From NCBI GenBank assembly GCA_963678675.1, contig OY783196.1:23414827-23478826 (forward strand): a stretch of 64,000 bases of DNA, written 5' to 3'. How positions within the stretch are numbered: position 1 is the stretch's first letter; each line of letters starts with the position of its first letter. The stretch is from Xiphydria camelus (lineage: Eukaryota; Arthropoda; Insecta; Hymenoptera; Xiphydriidae). Of the stretch, positions 60,915 to 64,000 are shown in pieces. Under the pieces are notes generated by a model. It saw only the letters and a list, made by a program, of their open reading frames with translations, did no database searches and had not been told where the DNA came from. The translations under genes and the position numbers were made by a program.

Positions 60915-63425
60915 AGGACTGAAAATGTCGGTGGTTCATTTATTCGTTGATTTTCCTTATCTTGCCCTACAATGTAAAATAGCATGGAAAAAACCTTTGC
61001 TAAATTTGATACATATTTTGAGCAATAACTTCTCTCACACGCATTATTAAACTGTCTTATTTCTACACTTGATATAGAGTGAAAGTTTGGCACATTCAAA
61101 TGTATGGTTATTTTGGACAAACTGAATTATTGTAAGACTATATATATGATTCGTAATTAGAGTTCTTTTTCGCAGTTTTTAATGCAGATGTACTTCAATT
61201 ATAATGTGTATTTTTGAGCATAATAATTCGTCACATATATATCGTACTTACTGTAGATTAAATATACCGTCAAGTGAAGAGTGATAAATCATAGCAAACG
61301 TCACAGAAAATGTATAGTATCTTCTCAAATATACTGTACATATAATATGCGAGTGATTATGTACTAAATACAATTTAATTGGTATGTAGTATTTTTACTG
61401 TCGCTGCAATGGCTTGTATTACATTGGAAGGCAAAGAAAGAAATTGTTAATTATTTAAATGAACATGAATTATTTGATCAACCTATATTTGTAACCTTAT
61501 TGTAGCTTATAGGTATAATATAGAAACTTCAATTTTCTCGAGTCTCTATGGGACAATTGCCGTTAGGAAATTATGAGCGTACAAGCAGATTTGTTATCTA
61601 GAAGAAGTTTACTCATATAAATATAGATACTCTAAAAATTCTTCGCAATATTTTATGGATACTCTAAATAAAATTAATCTAAGTATATGTGTCAATATTG
61701 TTTAGTATATTTGTAGTCAATATTCATGAACAAATTTCCACGTAGACACTACCTGATTTTAATGTACTTACTATGTACATAAAAGCTTCCAACAATTTAT
61801 TACACGGTATAAGGAGAACGCGGCAGCGTATGTTAATTCTTACGTTTTTTGTGGCTCGGCATTTGTGCATCCAAATCAAAATATGGTACATTTTATAGAT
61901 TTTGAATACGCTACGTTCCAAATTATAAAGTCATCAACGCGCGCGCGTATATCGTTTAATATATTTACAAATAACATTTCATTCTGGCCTCGATTACCAC
62001 GTAAATAAACAGTTAAGCTAGCCCATTGTAGACATTTCTTGCCTATAATTAAATATTTCGAGAAAATTTTGTTTGATGACAAACAAACCTCTATTCTTCC
62101 CTATTCACAATTCGTTAGATTATACTTGTGGCAATTAATTTATCACAATCGTTAAAAATTACAAGTTTACAAATGTGAATGCATCATTATTTGTAAAAAA
62201 TGCATTACATTCTTGAGGGATTGTCTCGTAGGAACCAATAAACTTAGTTATAAATTCAAACTAAAAAAAAGACTTCTTTTTAAAAAATATATATTATATA
62301 TATTTGAATGATCGGATATAGAAATTATACAGTACGGTTATCACTTTTACCTTGGATGCACTGCCGAACCGAAACATATAGGCAAGAATAATAATATGCG
62401 CATCCAACAATAAATTCTGCCTAGGCAGAGCGAGTTAGGTCGTATTTGTATACAGACGATACGGGACGATTGAGCAGGTTTCAAACACACAAAAACGAGG
62501 AGCCCTGCCGAAGCAGTATGACGACGAGGTTTCCACCTCTGTCAACAGAAGGTATACGCGCAAAAGCTCAAAATCTAAACGAGGAGAAAGCCTAGGTTTT
62601 TCGCTAGTTCGCACAGGCACTATCTTTATTGTGCCAAAACAATTACAGGAGCGTCATTCTTACTCATTATCTGAAACGTAAAGGCTAAGCAGGATCCTGC
62701 GTACAAATATACAGACTGCGAGGTTCGAATCAACTAGAGGAATCTATCCTTCAGTTGATTATGAATCCAAGCAGTCTGGGTGTACGATTATACGTATTAT
62801 GGTAAGTGCCGTTTAAAAACTCTGCGACGTTATGATCCGTAGACGTTTGCGCAATGTACCATTATATTCTCCCTCCTCCTCAAATCATCGACAGATAATA
62901 TATTACAAAGGTAAATTTATCGTCAAACAAGTTTCAGACACTACCATATTACGCGGTGACGCGTAAGCATACTATATAAATGCAGTATAATTGTATAGAC
63001 TCCTCGATGTATATATATATATGTATATTGCATATTTATGGATGCTCATGTTTTTACAAATTCGCACACGTTGGATATGCTAATCCATTCCGGGAAATAG
63101 ATCGGTCAATGTTGCTCATTTTATAAAATACACGGCGTACCTGTACATATGAACGGTCGTATTCAAGAACATTATAAACCCCGATTCAAAATCCGGATTG
63201 AGCATTTCTCGTTCGTCATTTTCTACGCGCCAAGCTATCACGCGGGTTTAAGAAATGTTTATGAATACGACCAGACGTACGCATGAGTGTGCAATGCATA
63301 GGTATGGTGCGTGCTTACGCGCAATATACATAATGCATCATGCACATATGCGTTTCGGTATTCACCGACGTATCTACAAATTTCGATAAGTATGCGTACC
63401 ATCGCATGCACGCTCAGTCTTTCTT
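60915..63425. other. Intergenic, no gene seen
   Basis: AT-rich at first, GC-richer after about 62.3 kb, as often near a gene end. It holds a short hairpin at 62712-62778 (CAGACTGC...GCAGTCTG) and an imperfect one at 63155-63272. The latter part is probably the 3' UTR of the minus-strand gene ending at 63426. Confidence 0.5.
63155..63272. repeat. Imperfect hairpin, ~118 bp
   Basis: GGTCGTATTCAAGAACATT and AATGTTTATGAATACGACC face each other. Likely a small MITE. Confidence 0.6.
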
Positions 63426-64000
63426 TCAGCAGTGAAAGTTCTCGTTCGTCTTAACCTTGACACTCTTATCGTCGGGAGGTGTAAAAACAGGGACCGTAGA
63501 AGTTTGGGGTATCGCAGTGCATGGTTCTTCTATCACCGGCAGTCGCTTTTCACGGTCCAAGCATATCGCTGGATTATGGAAGAACACGCTCCTCAGAGTG
63601 GCTACATTGACCCTCTCTCGTGACACTTCCTCCGCGACCGCCTCATTACTTAGTTCACCATTGGAACTCCTAAGCCAACACATTTTAAATCAAATCAGTT
63701 TCAAGCGAAAACATCACAATCTCCACGTTCTGTTCTTATCTGGCGTATCGTTTCAAGCATACGCTCGCCACCACGTCATCAGCGGGACGTACTTTGCGAG
63801 GTGGGCATTTAACCGTCGACGCACGCGATATTTCGAATCGGCGAGATGTACCTTGAAGCTTTCTGGGCCTCTCCATCCTGCTCGAGTTCCTTATTTCTCT
63901 TACGTCTACCAGCACCTCGATTATTGACACTGTTGCATGTAGCGGGACCTGTTTCCTGGTCGACTTCGATAAAACTGACGTGATCGTCGAACCGCACTCG
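63426..64000 (-). CDS. 3' part of an unknown gene, runs off the window
   Basis: Two exons can be joined: one entering from the right edge and ending at 63852 (AG|GTACAT donor), and the last, 63669-63426, after a TTGGCTTAG acceptor. The split codon AG|G restores frame (KAS-R-SSNGELSN) and the frame is open from 64000 to TGA at 63426, about 130 residues. The first residues visible read RVRFDDHVSFIEV, followed by a basic patch GRRKRNKE and a Ser/Pro/Thr-rich tail. RVRF fits the RVxF consensus of protein phosphatase 1 binding proteins, but such short motifs occur by chance. I do not recognise the protein. Confidence 0.5.

Overview
The window is nuclear DNA of an insect. The genes have short GT-AG introns, the DNA is AT-rich and full of inverted-repeat (foldback) elements and MITEs, and the proteins look arthropod. 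A hymenopteran (wasp, ant, bee or sawfly) is my guess, but nothing in the sequence fixes the order.

The main content is a minus-strand tandem cluster of seven aldo-keto reductase (AKR) loci, A to G from left to right. Six have complete, frame-consistent exon models of 315-332 aa that keep the Asp-Tyr-Lys-His catalytic tetrad. Locus D (41.3-43.4 kb) is a pseudogene with several independent lesions. Locus C has an N-terminal signal peptide and may be secreted. Locus A has two equally good first exons (12.0 and 20.9 kb), created by a tandem duplication. F and G are recent tandem duplicates (blocks 48.3-53.8 and 54.1-59.8 kb) in which several mobile elements can be dated against the empty site in the sister copy.

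Layout. 0-2.2 kb: hairpin MITE, a perfect 105-bp tandem duplication and a doubtful minus-strand exon. 2.2-4.7 kb: plus-strand six-exon gene for a coiled-coil protein with a Cys-rich tail. 5.0-12.1 kb (or 21.0 kb): AKR A, with introns and upstream DNA full of ~0.9-kb tandem repeats and three large foldback elements. 22.5-25.3 kb: AKR B. 28.4-34.6 kb: two unrecognised minus-strand genes, a 325-aa two-membrane-segment protein and a 792-aa acidic protein. 36.8-39.3 kb: AKR C. 41.3-43.4 kb: AKR D pseudogene. 44.7-47.2 kb: AKR E. 49.1-53.8 kb: AKR F. 55.0-59.8 kb: AKR G. 60.0-60.9 kb: TRAPPC1, head to head with AKR G. 63.4-64.0 kb: the 3' end of a minus-strand gene running off the window.

The AKRs are expected to be NADPH-dependent carbonyl reductases; substrates cannot be read from sequence. 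TRAPPC1 is a housekeeping vesicle-tethering subunit and is linked to the cluster only by position. All exon models were made by eye from splice sites, phase and comparison among the paralogues; no RNA evidence was available.
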